DNA from: Bacillus sonorensis NBRC 101234 = KCTC 13918
GTDB taxonomy: Bacteria; Bacillota; Bacilli; Bacillales; Bacillaceae
Direction of reading: 5' to 3'
DNA: 64,000 bases
Assembly: GCF_001592005.1 (NCBI RefSeq)
Contig: NZ_BCVZ01000018.1
Span: 29,469-93,468, forward strand
Shown: in pieces, positions 16,186-24,336 of the stretch
Numbering within the stretch: the first letter of the stretch is position 1
Layout: each line of letters opens with the position of its first letter
Notes under the pieces: generated by a model
What the model saw: the letters and a program-made list of their open reading frames with translations, nothing else
What the model was told of the DNA's origin: nothing
The model's database searches: none
Position numbers and translations under genes: made by a program

Positions 16186-17403
16186 ATGAGGGTATTTGTC
16201 GCCAGACAGCCAATTTTTAACAGAAAAGAACAAGTCGTCGCATATGAGCTTTTATACAGGGAAAGCGAAAAAAACGTGTTTTCCGGAACAGACGGCGATC
16301 AAGCGACGGCAGAACTAATGATTAACAGCTTTTTAAACATCGGAATCGATAAACTGACAGAAGGCAAAAGATATTATGTAAACTTTACGGCGGGGCTTTT
16401 AGAATCAAGAATGCCGACGTACTTTGATCCCGATCAGCTAGTGATAGAGATTCTCGAAGATGTCCCGATTACCCGGAGTCTGATCGAAAGGTGCAGGCAA
16501 TTGAAAAGGCTCGGCTATATGATTGCCCTTGATGATTTTTGTTTAAAGCACCGCGGACATCAAGAGCTGCTTCATCAGCTTCTGAAGTATATTGATATCT
16601 TAAAGGTCGATTTTTTCAAAACAACGCAGGCGGAAAGACAGAGCATTCTGCGTTCCTGCCGTCCATACGGTTTGACCTTTCTCGCTGAGAAAGTGGAGAC
16701 GAGAAAAGAGTATGAGCAGGCGGCGGCCGACGGTTTTCATCTATTTCAAGGATATTTCTTCAGCGAACCGGTCGTGATCGACGGTCAGGACATTACATAT
16801 CATTTCCATGCTTATTATGAACTGCTGCATGAATTAAGCGAAGAACAGCCCGATATTCAAGTTGTCACAAATATTATCGAAAAGGATTTGTCGCTATCTT
16901 ACCAGTTGCTGAAACTGCTGAACTCGCCGGCCAACCGGCCGATACAAAAAATTAAAAGCATCCGCCAGGCGATCGTGCTGCTCGGATTCAAAGAAATCAA
17001 AAGATGGATTTACATCCTTTCCTTTAAAGATTTAACGAAAAGAAAAAACTCCAGCAAAAATGAAGTCGTGAAAATTTCGCTCATCCGCGCAAAGCTTTGC
17101 GAATTGCTGGCGAAAAAAACAAATCGTCCCCAGCCTTCTTCCTATATGCTGACAGGAATGTTTTCATTTATTGATACACTTTTGCATAAGGAATTACCGG
17201 AAGTGATCAGTGAACTGCCCCTGACAGATGAAGTGGGCCAGGCTTTGCTCGGCAAAGAGAACGACTATCGGAAAATTTTAAGGCTTGCGAAATCAATTGA
17301 ACGAAATAAATGGGAAGACAACTCGAAAATAGACGGCTTGACAAAAGAGGATGCATATAAATGCTATCTGGAAGCCATTGATTGGTGCCAAAAGCTGTTG
17401 TAA
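16186..17403 (+). CDS. yuxH: EAL-HDOD signalling protein YuxH
   Basis: A 405-residue protein with an N-terminal EAL domain (about 1-205) and a C-terminal HDOD domain (about 215-390). The EAL part keeps several c-di-GMP phosphodiesterase landmarks (YELLYRE, YVNFT, IEILED, IALDDF, LKVDFF, AEKVET). In B. subtilis YuxH is a reported c-di-GMP phosphodiesterase repressed by ComA-P. The start ATG 16186 follows GGGGGAAGAGG. Catalysis is likely but not certain because the first motif reads YELL rather than EALL or EVLL. Confidence 0.92.
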   Translation: MRVFVARQPIFNRKEQVVAYELLYRESEKNVFSGTDGDQATAELMINSFLNIGIDKLTEGKRYYVNFTAGLLESRMPTYFDPDQLVIEILEDVPITRSLIERCRQLKRLGYMIALDDFCLKHRGHQELLHQLLKYIDILKVDFFKTTQAERQSILRSCRPYGLTFLAEKVETRKEYEQAAADGFHLFQGYFFSEPVVIDGQDITYHFHAYYELLHELSEEQPDIQVVTNIIEKDLSLSYQLLKLLNSPANRPIQKIKSIRQAIVLLGFKEIKRWIYILSFKDLTKRKNSSKNEVVKISLIRAKLCELLAKKTNRPQPSSYMLTGMFSFIDTLLHKELPEVISELPLTDEVGQALLGKENDYRKILRLAKSIERNKWEDNSKIDGLTKEDAYKCYLEAIDWCQKLL

Positions 17404-17405
17404 TA

Positions 17406-17446
17406 AAAAAAATCCGGACCTTCTCCCCGAGAAGCCGGATTTTTTC
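17406..17446. terminator. Bidirectional terminator between yuxH and yuzC
   Basis: Long stem AAAAATCCGG...TTCT/AGAA...CCGGATTTTT between converging genes. Confidence 0.9.
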
Positions 17447-17449
17447 GTT

Positions 17450-17791
17450 TTAGGACCAGCGCAAAATCAGAGACATTGTGCTGTACGGATTGATTAGCAC
17501 GATGTGAATGCCGTCGGGATTGAAGGATACGTCGAGCTGGCTGTGAATGCCGGTTTGCCTTAATAACGATTTGACGGTTTCTTTTTGCGAGTTCTGGGCA
17601 GCCGTCATGATTCTTCGCGCCAAATCTTGAGAAGAGGCTAACCTGTTCAAGATCCGCTGTCCGTCGGCCATAAGGCTGTGGGCTTCTTTTGCTGAGCGGA
17701 GAAGCATGGTTGTTTTGACCTCGGGAAATATCTGGCGATAGTAATGGTGCGGATACGCCCAATAAGTATTGATCATGCAACATGGAAACAA
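17450..17791 (-). CDS. yuzC: Small protein YuzC
   Basis: A 113-residue protein placed between degQ and yuxH as YuzC is in B. subtilis. It has a Tyr/His/Pro-rich N-terminus (YWAYPHHYYRQIFP) like spore-associated small proteins and a helical middle; no enzyme motif. The start is TTG 17791, six bases after GAGGTG; a longer frame to 17881 has no good site. Identity is based on position and the Tyr/Pro-rich head. Confidence 0.75.
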   Translation of the reverse strand: MFPCCMINTYWAYPHHYYRQIFPEVKTTMLLRSAKEAHSLMADGQRILNRLASSQDLARRIMTAAQNSQKETVKSLLRQTGIHSQLDVSFNPDGIHIVLINPYSTMSLILRWS

Positions 17792-18283
17792 ATTGAACAC
17801 CTCATTTTTTATTTTACGGGTCAAATTGCGGTTTTTGCGGTGTAAGCACAAGGAATGGTTTTTTAGGGAAAAATTACGCAATATTTATTGCGTTGTTTTT
17901 CGGTGTTGAATCCGCGTTTGCGTTCTGAGAACCTTCACATTTTTGAAGCTTTTCGACTTGGGTTACTTTCGACTCATGATCATAAAACGAACTAATTTTA
18001 TCTGCATCCATGGAATGAAAGGGTTTTAAATGGAAAGTTACATTTTTGTTTCAAAATAAAGATATTTTTTTTACATTCAATTAGGATTTGAGAACTATTG
18101 TACAATCATGTAGAATGGGTTTTATGGTCTATGGAAAGTTTGCGGTTTAACGCATGAATGTTTAGTCATCTTTTCGGTGAAAAAGTGGCCAGATGCCTTT
18201 AAACTTGAATTAACAGATCAAATACCTATGACTCGTTCACTATACACAAATTTGATTGATCTTCCAAAAGGAGTGTGGAATCA
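17792..18283. other. Long regulatory intergenic region before degQ
   Basis: About 490 bases with no credible gene. It holds a ComA-box-like inverted repeat (18140-18155) and a promoter-like pair TTGAAT (18205-18210) and TATGAC (18227-18232). The region is AT-rich with T-runs of the kind DegU targets often show. In B. subtilis degQ is controlled by both ComA and DegU. Confidence 0.6.
18140..18155. promoter_or_regulatory. ComA box upstream of degQ
   Basis: TTGCGG-TTTA-ACGCAT matches the ComA consensus TTGCGG-N4-CCGCAA with the left half perfect and four of six in the right half. Its position upstream of degQ agrees with known ComA control of that gene. Confidence 0.7.
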
Positions 18284-18424
18284 GTGGAAAAGCAACAAAT
18301 TGAAGAGTTAAAGCAATTACTCTGGCGGCTTGAAAATGAAATCAGAGAAACAAAGGACTCCTTGCGCAAGATTAACAAAAGCATCGATCAGTACGACAAG
18401 TACACATATTTAAAAACCTCTTAA
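18284..18424 (+). CDS. degQ: Degradation enzyme regulator DegQ
   Basis: A 46-residue pleiotropic regulator that stimulates phosphate transfer from DegS to DegU and so raises secreted protease and poly-gamma-glutamate output. The conserved RLENEIRETKDSLRKINK core and the DQYDKY motif identify it. It starts with GTG at 18284, ten bases after AAAAGGAG. A strong terminator follows directly. A ComA box lies about 130 bases upstream. Confidence 0.95.
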   Translation: MEKQQIEELKQLLWRLENEIRETKDSLRKINKSIDQYDKYTYLKTS

Positions 18425-18426
18425 AA

Positions 18427-18463
18427 AAGGACTTGTTTTAGACAAGTCCTTTTTTTTTTTTTG
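18427..18463 (+). terminator. Terminator after degQ
   Basis: Perfect stem AAGGACTTGT/ACAAGTCCTT with loop TTTAG and a run of more than ten T. Confidence 0.95.
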
Positions 18464-18615
18464 ACTACAAACCAAAAAAAGGATAAATTATTATATAATT
18501 GTTAAAATGAAAAAATGCTCTGTCAATCAGGAATTTGTTTTAGTAAAATATTAAGGAAGGAGGGAGCGTCATCTCTAAGCTTTTCAGTCTAGATCAACAT
18601 AAAATCAAGCAAAAA

Positions 18616-19497
18616 ATGAATCATTTTATAGACGATGAAATTCCCAACAGCGACTTAAATCAGACTTTACATTCTTTTGTTGATGCAAAAGACCATCTGA
18701 ATTTCAGTGAGCTTGTTTTTTGTCATTACAACTGTTTTGGCGGCACAGATACCGAAGCGGCGGAAACTCTTGCAGCCGGGATTGAACTGCTGATTCTTTC
18801 TTTTGATATATTCGATGATTTGGAGGATGAAGACAGTCCTGACGAGCTTTGGATGAAGATGAGCCGTTCAGTCGTTCTGAATGCTGCGACAGCTCTTTAC
18901 ACCCTCGGTATCAAAGTGATCAGCTCTGTTTCAAATAATCCTGCGTTCTTACAGAAACTGATGGAATACATATTGGAATCAACACAGGGGCAGCATGATG
19001 ATCTCAGGAACAAGTCAGTAACCGAAGAAGAATGTCTTGGTATGATCAAGCGGAAATCGGGTTCTCTGACGGCTCTTTCCTGCGTTTTGGGAACGATGCT
19101 TGCAACAGGCGAATTCAATAAAACAGTCGAAACATACGCATACCAGCTGGGAATTGCTTCGCAGATTGAAAATGATTATAAGGCTCTTTTTTATGATTCC
19201 AAAAGCGACATAGCAAAAAAGAAGCGAACGCTTTCTTACTTATATTTGAAGCGAAAATTTAATCAAGCCTCAATAGAATTGTTAAATATATTTGAAACTA
19301 AGGATAAAATTGCCGATATAGAAATAAAATTGTATAAAGAGAAATTGAAGGCAGCTGGTGTTACTCAGTATATGTATGTTATGAATCAGTTGGCTATTCA
19401 GAAATTTAGAAAGGGAATTGCTGAGTTGGATTTGGAAGAGCCGAAGAAAAAAGATTTAACTTTATTGCTTTTACAGATGTTTGATGAGGAGGAATAG
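18616..19497 (+). CDS. comQ: ComX prenyltransferase/processing enzyme ComQ
   Basis: This is a polyprenyl-synthase-fold enzyme that isoprenylates and processes pre-ComX. The Asp-rich motif DDLEDED (about residues 64-70 from the ATG) and GQHDDLRNKS fit ComQ. The ATG at 18616 aligns with the remembered B. subtilis start but has no ribosome-binding site. Instead AAGGAGGGAG lies at 18556-18566, and the same frame is open from there (GTC ATC TCT AAG CTT...), so translation may begin at a non-standard ATC (18571), adding 15 residues. The 3' half is AT-rich, as expected for the polymorphic pherotype locus. comX starts three bases after the stop. Confidence 0.93.
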   Translation: MNHFIDDEIPNSDLNQTLHSFVDAKDHLNFSELVFCHYNCFGGTDTEAAETLAAGIELLILSFDIFDDLEDEDSPDELWMKMSRSVVLNAATALYTLGIKVISSVSNNPAFLQKLMEYILESTQGQHDDLRNKSVTEEECLGMIKRKSGSLTALSCVLGTMLATGEFNKTVETYAYQLGIASQIENDYKALFYDSKSDIAKKKRTLSYLYLKRKFNQASIELLNIFETKDKIADIEIKLYKEKLKAAGVTQYMYVMNQLAIQKFRKGIAELDLEEPKKKDLTLLLLQMFDEEE

Positions 19498-19499
19498 TT

Positions 19500-19673
19500 T
19501 TGCAGGAAATTGTGAGTTATTTAGTTCAACATCCAGAGGTTTTGGAACAGGTTATGTTTGGAAAAGCGAGCCTTTTAGGTGTAGATAATGATCAGTTACT
19601 ATCTATAATAAAAGCATTCGAAGGATTCGAATTACAAGGTAAGGTAACGTTGTGGAATCTAAACAAAGGATAG
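19500..19673 (+). CDS. comX: Competence pheromone precursor ComX
   Basis: A 57-residue precursor of the isoprenylated quorum-sensing peptide. It has no signal peptide, a typical N-terminal helix (QEIVSYLVQHPEVL) and a single Trp at position 52 near the C-terminus (GKVTLWNLNKG), the residue ComQ modifies in this family. The TTG start is seven bases after AGGAGG, inside the end of comQ. Too short to stand out as an open frame, it was found by reading between comQ and comP. Confidence 0.93.
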   Translation: MQEIVSYLVQHPEVLEQVMFGKASLLGVDNDQLLSIIKAFEGFELQGKVTLWNLNKG

Positions 19674-19684
19674 GGAGCTTAAAA

Positions 19685-22041
19685 TTGAAATTTTCATTAA
19701 ACGGAATTTCGATTTTGCTGGTTCTTTTGAGTTTTGTTTACAGTCTTTATATCTGCTATCTTTGTTTTAATAATGTATTTGATGGTGCTAAACTAAAATA
19801 TAATTCGCATCAGCAGTTAGTTGTTTTAAAAGTAGAGGAAGACTCTCTTGCGGAATATGCTGGACTAAAAAAAGGGGATATTCTCCTTGAGATTGATGGT
19901 AAAACTATATCTAAAAAGAAGGAGCCAGCAGAAAGTCTTCTTTCCGGGGTGTATTCAGTCACTGTAAAGAGGGGTACAGAGGTCATAGGGATTAACACCA
20001 GGGAGACTTTTCTTGGATATGATATTTTCTTTGTATTTGTTATTCCAGTTATTTTTTACTTATTGTGTTTGTTTTGCATCTTTTTTATTTTAAAATCAAA
20101 TAAATCAAGTAAACTCTTTTCTTCTACTTTTTTATTTTAAAATCAAATAAATCAAGTAAACTCTTTTCTTCTACTTTTTTATTGATTGCGTTTTTATTAA
20201 ACATTTCAATTGCTTATTTAAGTGCAGGTGGTGTTTCAAGAGGTGATGTGTTTAGTAGGTATGTAAACTTACTAACATTTTTATCGGTACCTGTTAGTTA
20301 CTTGCATTTTGTTTATAAGTATTTTCAGGAAAAAGGGAAGGAATTTTTCAGTAATAAAGTATTTTTACTATATCTCTTGCCAGTAGTTAATATTATTATA
20401 GAATATTTTTTAGGTATAGATAAGTTGTCTGTTGAAGTTATAAGCACAATAAATTTGTTTTCTTTTTTTGTCGGTGTTATTGTGGTTTTCATCATTATTT
20501 TATATGGGTTAAATAAATATAAGTTTTCTGCACAAGCTTATTTTTTAAAAATGATGATGCTAACCAATTTTGTAGCAATAATACCTTTTGTGGGTTTTTA
20601 TGTATTTCCAAGCCTGATTTTAGGTGACTATATATTCCCGTCAGTTTTTGTTGCACCATTCCTTTTGTTAATTCCATTTTCTTTAGTCTATCAATTTATG
20701 GCAAATAAAATATACAATATTGAGTTTATTCTAGGTAGACTAAGATATTATGGCTTATTGGCGATTATTCCAACAGTTATTGTTGTATCCATAGTTACAT
20801 TTACACAGTATCCAACAGGTGGCTACAATACAATTAGACTCGCGATTTATATCTATCTTGTAATGCTTGGAGTATTCTATCTCAAAGAAATCCTTGACTT
20901 CCGCTTACGTATGAAACGATTTTCAGAGAAGTTTAACTATCAAGACAGCATCTTTAAATTTACGCAAATGATCCGGACATTTACGTCTTTGAATCAAGTC
21001 CTATTAGAATTGAAGCAAGCGATACTGGATGTGCTGACTGTCAGCCAAGCACATGTATTGAAAGTGAAAAACGACGGAACGATTTCTTTGCTGGAAGGAG
21101 AGACGGAAGATTACCCTTGGATTCCATATGAAAAAGAAGTCTCCAAGGTCATCGCCGAAATCGGCAAAATCATCGAAGTCGACCGCGGGTTTTTGATTAA
21201 GATCGGTGAACGGGGCGGGACGTCTTATGTCATGCTGTGTCTGTCGATGCTAAATACGCCCAGGCTCACCCGCGATGAAATTTCCTGGCTTGAGACGCTG
21301 GCGTTTTATACGAGTGTTTCCTTGGAAAACGTGTTGAAAATCGGCGAGCTGATGGAGCATCTTGAGAATGTGAAAAAGGAAGGGCCGAATCCGGCTTGGC
21401 TGAATAAGCTGATGTTTGCGATTGAGGAGAAGCAGAGATCTGATTTGGCAAGGGATTTACACGATTCGGTGCTTCAGGATATGATTTCTTTGAAGCATCA
21501 AAGCGAGATGTTTCTTGCCGATTTTGAAAAGGATAAAGTCTGTACCTCTCAAATACAGCAAAGGCTGATCAATATGAATGAGCAAATGTCAAATGTGATT
21601 CAGACGACGAGGGAAACGTGCCAGGAGCTCCGGCCGCAGCTGCTGTATGATCTAGGCCTTGTTAAGGCGCTCTCCAAACTGGTGGCGCAGCATCAGGAAT
21701 CCTCATCGATCCGCATTCGCTTAAACACGGAAAGGTTTTCAAAAGTGCTGGATCTTGATACACAGCTGAATTTGTACAGAATCGTGCAGGAGCTGTTGAA
21801 CAATGCGGTTAAACATTCAAAGGCGCACGAGATTCTGATTATGCTCGTTTGCATTAAAGAAAAGGTCGTCCTTCATTATGAGGATGACGGTGTCGGCTTT
21901 GATCAGGACAAGCTTTATCAGAACAAAACAGGCATGGGGCTGTCGGGCATCCGTGAGCGGGTCCGCGCATTGGACGGCAATCTTGAAATTAAAACAGCTG
22001 AGGGAAAAGGATTCAGGGTCATTATTGAAATGGAATTGTAA
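19685..22041 (+). pseudogene. comP: Sensor kinase ComP, interrupted by a 47-bp tandem duplication
   Basis: ComP senses ComX and phosphorylates ComA. The first frame (TTG 19685, site GGGAG) codes the first helix, the PDZ-like extracellular loop (about residues 45-105) and the second helix, then hits TAA at 20138-20140. The rest reads on in another frame from about 20160: six helices, then kinase motifs DLHDSVLQ (phospho-His), NNAVKHS, DDGVGFD and GMGLSGI. The break is caused by a 47-bp direct repeat at 20080-20183. Removing one copy rejoins the frames into exactly 769 residues, the B. subtilis ComP length as I remember it. The downstream fragment has no ribosome-binding site. The N-terminal half is AT-rich and divergent, the kinase part is ordinary. 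A sequencing or assembly error is possible but such errors rarely create exact 47-bp duplications. Confidence 0.93.
20080..20183 (+). repeat. 47-bp tandem direct repeat inside comP
   Basis: Two exact 47-bp copies (20080-20126 and 20127-20173) plus a third partial copy of the 10-base edge CTTTTTTATT (20174-20183). The edge sequence would occur at both ends of the single-copy ancestor, as expected for duplication by slippage between 10-bp microhomologies. 47 is not a multiple of three, so the frame is lost. Confidence 0.97.
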
Positions 22042-22061
22042 TGTTTAGTAAAGGGATTTTG

Positions 22062-22084
22062 CTTGGCATCTGCCAAGTTTTTTC
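22062..22084 (+). terminator. Terminator between comP and comA
   Basis: Stem CTTGGC/GCCAAG with loop ATCT followed by TTTTTT. It suggests that some comA transcription starts after comP or that read-through is partial. Confidence 0.75.
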
Positions 22085-22122
22085 TATAAAATGGTGTTAG
22101 GGAACGGAAAAGGGAGGAAGTT

Positions 22123-22761
22123 ATGAGAAGATTACTTGTGATCGATGATCATCCGGCTGTCATGGAGGGGACGAAGGCAATTCTTGAGACGAACCAGGAT
22201 TTTCTTGTGGATTGCCTCAGCCCGGAAGCCAGCGAACAATTTCTGACTAAACATGATTTTTCTGCGTATGACCTGATCTTAATGGATTTGAATCTGGGTG
22301 AAATCAACGGAATGGACCTCTCTAAGAAAATCCTTGAGACCTGTTCATCATGCAAAATTATTGTGTACACCGGATACGAAGTTGAGGATTATTTTGAGGA
22401 AGCGATCCGGTCCGGCATGCATGGTGCGATTAGCAAAACAGAGTCGAAAGAAAAGATTATTGAATACATATATCAAGTATTGGATAACAAAATTGTCGTT
22501 GACTATGATTACTTGAAGGATCTGATCACCCAGCAAAAAACGAAATCAAACAGCCAAGAGACCCAGCATGATGTATTGACCGAGAGAGAACGCCTGATTT
22601 TAAAAGAAGTTGAAAAAGGCTATACGAATCAGGAGATTGCCGATGCGCTGCATCTGAGCAAGCGTTCGATCGAATACAGTCTGACGTCCGTATTTAATAA
22701 ACTGAATGTCGGTTCACGTACGGAAGCCGTTTTGATTGCAAAATCTGAAGGCGTGCTTTGA
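22123..22761 (+). CDS. comA: Response regulator ComA
   Basis: A 212-residue NarL/LuxR-type regulator. The receiver domain (1-120) has the acidic pair DDH near the start and phospho-Asp in DLILMDLNLG (about residue 55); the C-terminal LuxR helix-turn-helix (about 148-205) has LTERERLILKEVEKG and SKRSIEYSLTSVFNKL. Phosphorylated ComA activates surfactant or lichenysin synthesis, degQ and competence genes. Start follows GGGAGG. The gene is intact although its kinase gene is broken. Confidence 0.96.
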   Translation: MRRLLVIDDHPAVMEGTKAILETNQDFLVDCLSPEASEQFLTKHDFSAYDLILMDLNLGEINGMDLSKKILETCSSCKIIVYTGYEVEDYFEEAIRSGMHGAISKTESKEKIIEYIYQVLDNKIVVDYDYLKDLITQQKTKSNSQETQHDVLTERERLILKEVEKGYTNQEIADALHLSKRSIEYSLTSVFNKLNVGSRTEAVLIAKSEGVL

Positions 22762-22779
22762 GCAGAAGGGGGAGATAGG

Positions 22780-23172
22780 ATGAAGACGAAAGATACGCTT
22801 CTTGAGGCATTGGGCATAGAAGTGACGGAATGCAATAAAGAACGGTGCGTCGCCGTCATGCCTGTTGATGAAAGGACGCGCCAGCCGTTCGGTTTTCTCC
22901 ATGGCGGTGCCTCTGTCGCATTGGCGGAAACGGTCGCCAGCATCGGAGCATACCAGCATATTGATCCAAAACAGCAGGCATGCTTTGGACTTGAGATCAA
23001 TGCCAATCATATTAAGTCCGTCAAGGAAGGCACTGTCAAAGCAGTTGCAACCCCGTTTCATATCGGTAAAAGCACGATGGTATTCCATATTGAAATCCGG
23101 GATGAACAAGACCGCCTCATCTGCATTTCGCGCTGCACCATGGCTGTCGTGCGGAATTCCTCCTCATCATAA
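22780..23172 (+). CDS. yuxO: Hotdog-fold thioesterase YuxO
   Basis: A 130-residue hotdog thioesterase of the PaaI/EntH type, with GFLHGGASVALAET (about 45-58) carrying the family His-Gly-Gly and the catalytic acid. B. subtilis YuxO lies at the end of the comQXPA operon; proteins like it act on 1,4-dihydroxy-2-naphthoyl-CoA in menaquinone synthesis or other acyl-CoAs. The exact substrate is inferred. It begins 18 bases after comA. Confidence 0.9.
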   Translation: MKTKDTLLEALGIEVTECNKERCVAVMPVDERTRQPFGFLHGGASVALAETVASIGAYQHIDPKQQACFGLEINANHIKSVKEGTVKAVATPFHIGKSTMVFHIEIRDEQDRLICISRCTMAVVRNSSSS

Positions 23173-23183
23173 ATCTTCCATAA

Positions 23184-23212
23184 AAAAACTCGCCTCAACG
23201 GGCGAGTTTTCT
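23184..23212. terminator. Terminator between yuxO and mrpG
   Basis: Stem ACTCGCC/GGCGAGT with A-tract before and T-tract after, serving converging genes. Confidence 0.9.
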
Positions 23213-23593
23213 TTATAAATAAGAGTCATCTTTCTTTTTGATGACGAAATTTCGATATCCTTCATAGTCATCCTGGACGGTTTTTTCTTCCATTTTCACC
23301 CCTGTATTGTAGGCGGCTCTGGCGATTAAATGGGCGCCTACGGGAGACGTCAGGAAGACAAAGACGATCCCGAGAAGGATCTTTGCCGTAATGATTCCGT
23401 GCAGAAACCAGAAGTAAAAGAATGCGCCGAGCAGAACGCTGATAATGCCCAATGTCGCCCCTTTTGACGCGGCATGGATTCGCGAATAGACATCAGGGAG
23501 CCTCAATGTCCCAAATGACGCGGCAAGGGATATAAGCGCGCCCACAAGAATGAGGACAGCAATGATCAATTTAGCGGCTGCGATCATTTTCAA
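23213..23593 (-). CDS. mrpG: Na+/H+ antiporter subunit MrpG
   Basis: Last subunit of the seven-gene Mrp antiporter, about 126 residues, with three membrane helices and the [17 protein letters not shown] motif typical of MrpG/PhaG. The start is either TTG 23593 (six bases after AAGGAG) or ATG 23587. The gene overlaps the end of mrpF. Confidence 0.94.
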   Translation of the reverse strand: MKMIAAAKLIIAVLILVGALISLAASFGTLRLPDVYSRIHAASKGATLGIISVLLGAFFYFWFLHGIITAKILLGIVFVFLTSPVGAHLIARAAYNTGVKMEEKTVQDDYEGYRNFVIKKKDDSYL

Positions 23594-23855
23594 TAATCTC
23601 TCCTTTCTCAAGGAATTTTGAAAATGCAACGGTTCCGATAAATGCTAAAATGCCGATCAGCAAAATGACCTCTAAAAAAGCGGATGTATTCAAAAGAATC
23701 GAGACGAGAGCCGTAATACCGATCAGATTGATGCCGATCGCATCAAGCGCCACCACTCTGTCAGGGATGCTCGGTCCTTTGATGACCCTGAGAACGTACA
23801 GAAAAGTGGAGACCGCCAAAATGCCGAGCGACAGCTGGAGAATGAATTCAAACAT
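23571..23855 (-). CDS. mrpF: Na+/H+ antiporter subunit MrpF
   Basis: A 94-residue subunit with three helices and the [15 protein letters not shown] motif with the conserved Asp of MrpF. It overlaps mrpG and touches mrpE, in line with tight coupling in the operon. Confidence 0.95.
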   Translation of the reverse strand: MFEFILQLSLGILAVSTFLYVLRVIKGPSIPDRVVALDAIGINLIGITALVSILLNTSAFLEVILLIGILAFIGTVAFSKFLEKGEIIENDRSR

Positions 23856-24331
23856 CAGCGGCTTACCTCCTTAATGGCTTCTTCAAATGAATGGCGGATG
23901 TCGTTGATGGCTTTTTCGGCATCGTCTATATCGACCGCATGAATATAAAGGATGGAACGGTCGTCTGAAATATCGACGACTAATGTGCCCGGCGTCAACG
24001 TAATCAGATTCGCCAGAGCCGTAATTTCCCAGTCCGCTTTTAGGTCTGTTTTAAAAGCGAAGATCCCGGGTTTATTTTTAAGCTTTGGTGAGAGGATCGT
24101 TTTTAAAACGCTAATATTGGCGAGCAGCAGCTCTTTTATGAAAATAAACAGCAGCATGATAATCGCCCAAATGTTGATGACATAAAAACGGCGGTGAAAA
24201 AAGCGCCTCATTAAAAAGAGCGAGAATAATCCGAGCGCGTACCCGATAATAAAGCCGACAATGGTAGGATCATTGTTCAAAAACATCCAGCATAATGCAA
24301 GAATAAAGTTCAATAATATTTGTAGTGCCAT
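23855..24331 (-). CDS. mrpE: Na+/H+ antiporter subunit MrpE
   Basis: A 158-residue subunit with two or three N-terminal helices and a cytosolic domain containing LANLITLTPGTLVVDIS, the MrpE hallmark. Required for full Mrp activity in other bacilli. Confidence 0.95.
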   Translation of the reverse strand: MALQILLNFILALCWMFLNNDPTIVGFIIGYALGLFSLFLMRRFFHRRFYVINIWAIIMLLFIFIKELLLANISVLKTILSPKLKNKPGIFAFKTDLKADWEITALANLITLTPGTLVVDISDDRSILYIHAVDIDDAEKAINDIRHSFEEAIKEVSR

Positions 24332-24336
24332 GCGAT

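Noticed and set aside
18060..18130. TTGTACAATCATGTAGAAT as the degQ promoter
   Set aside because: It lies upstream of the ComA box, and a ComA-activated promoter should be downstream; the pair at 18205-18232 is a better, though still weak, candidate.
20182..22041. A stand-alone 619-residue sensor kinase gene starting at TTG 20182
   Set aside because: It has no ribosome-binding site and joins perfectly to the upstream frame when one 47-bp repeat copy is removed, so it is the 3' part of comP.
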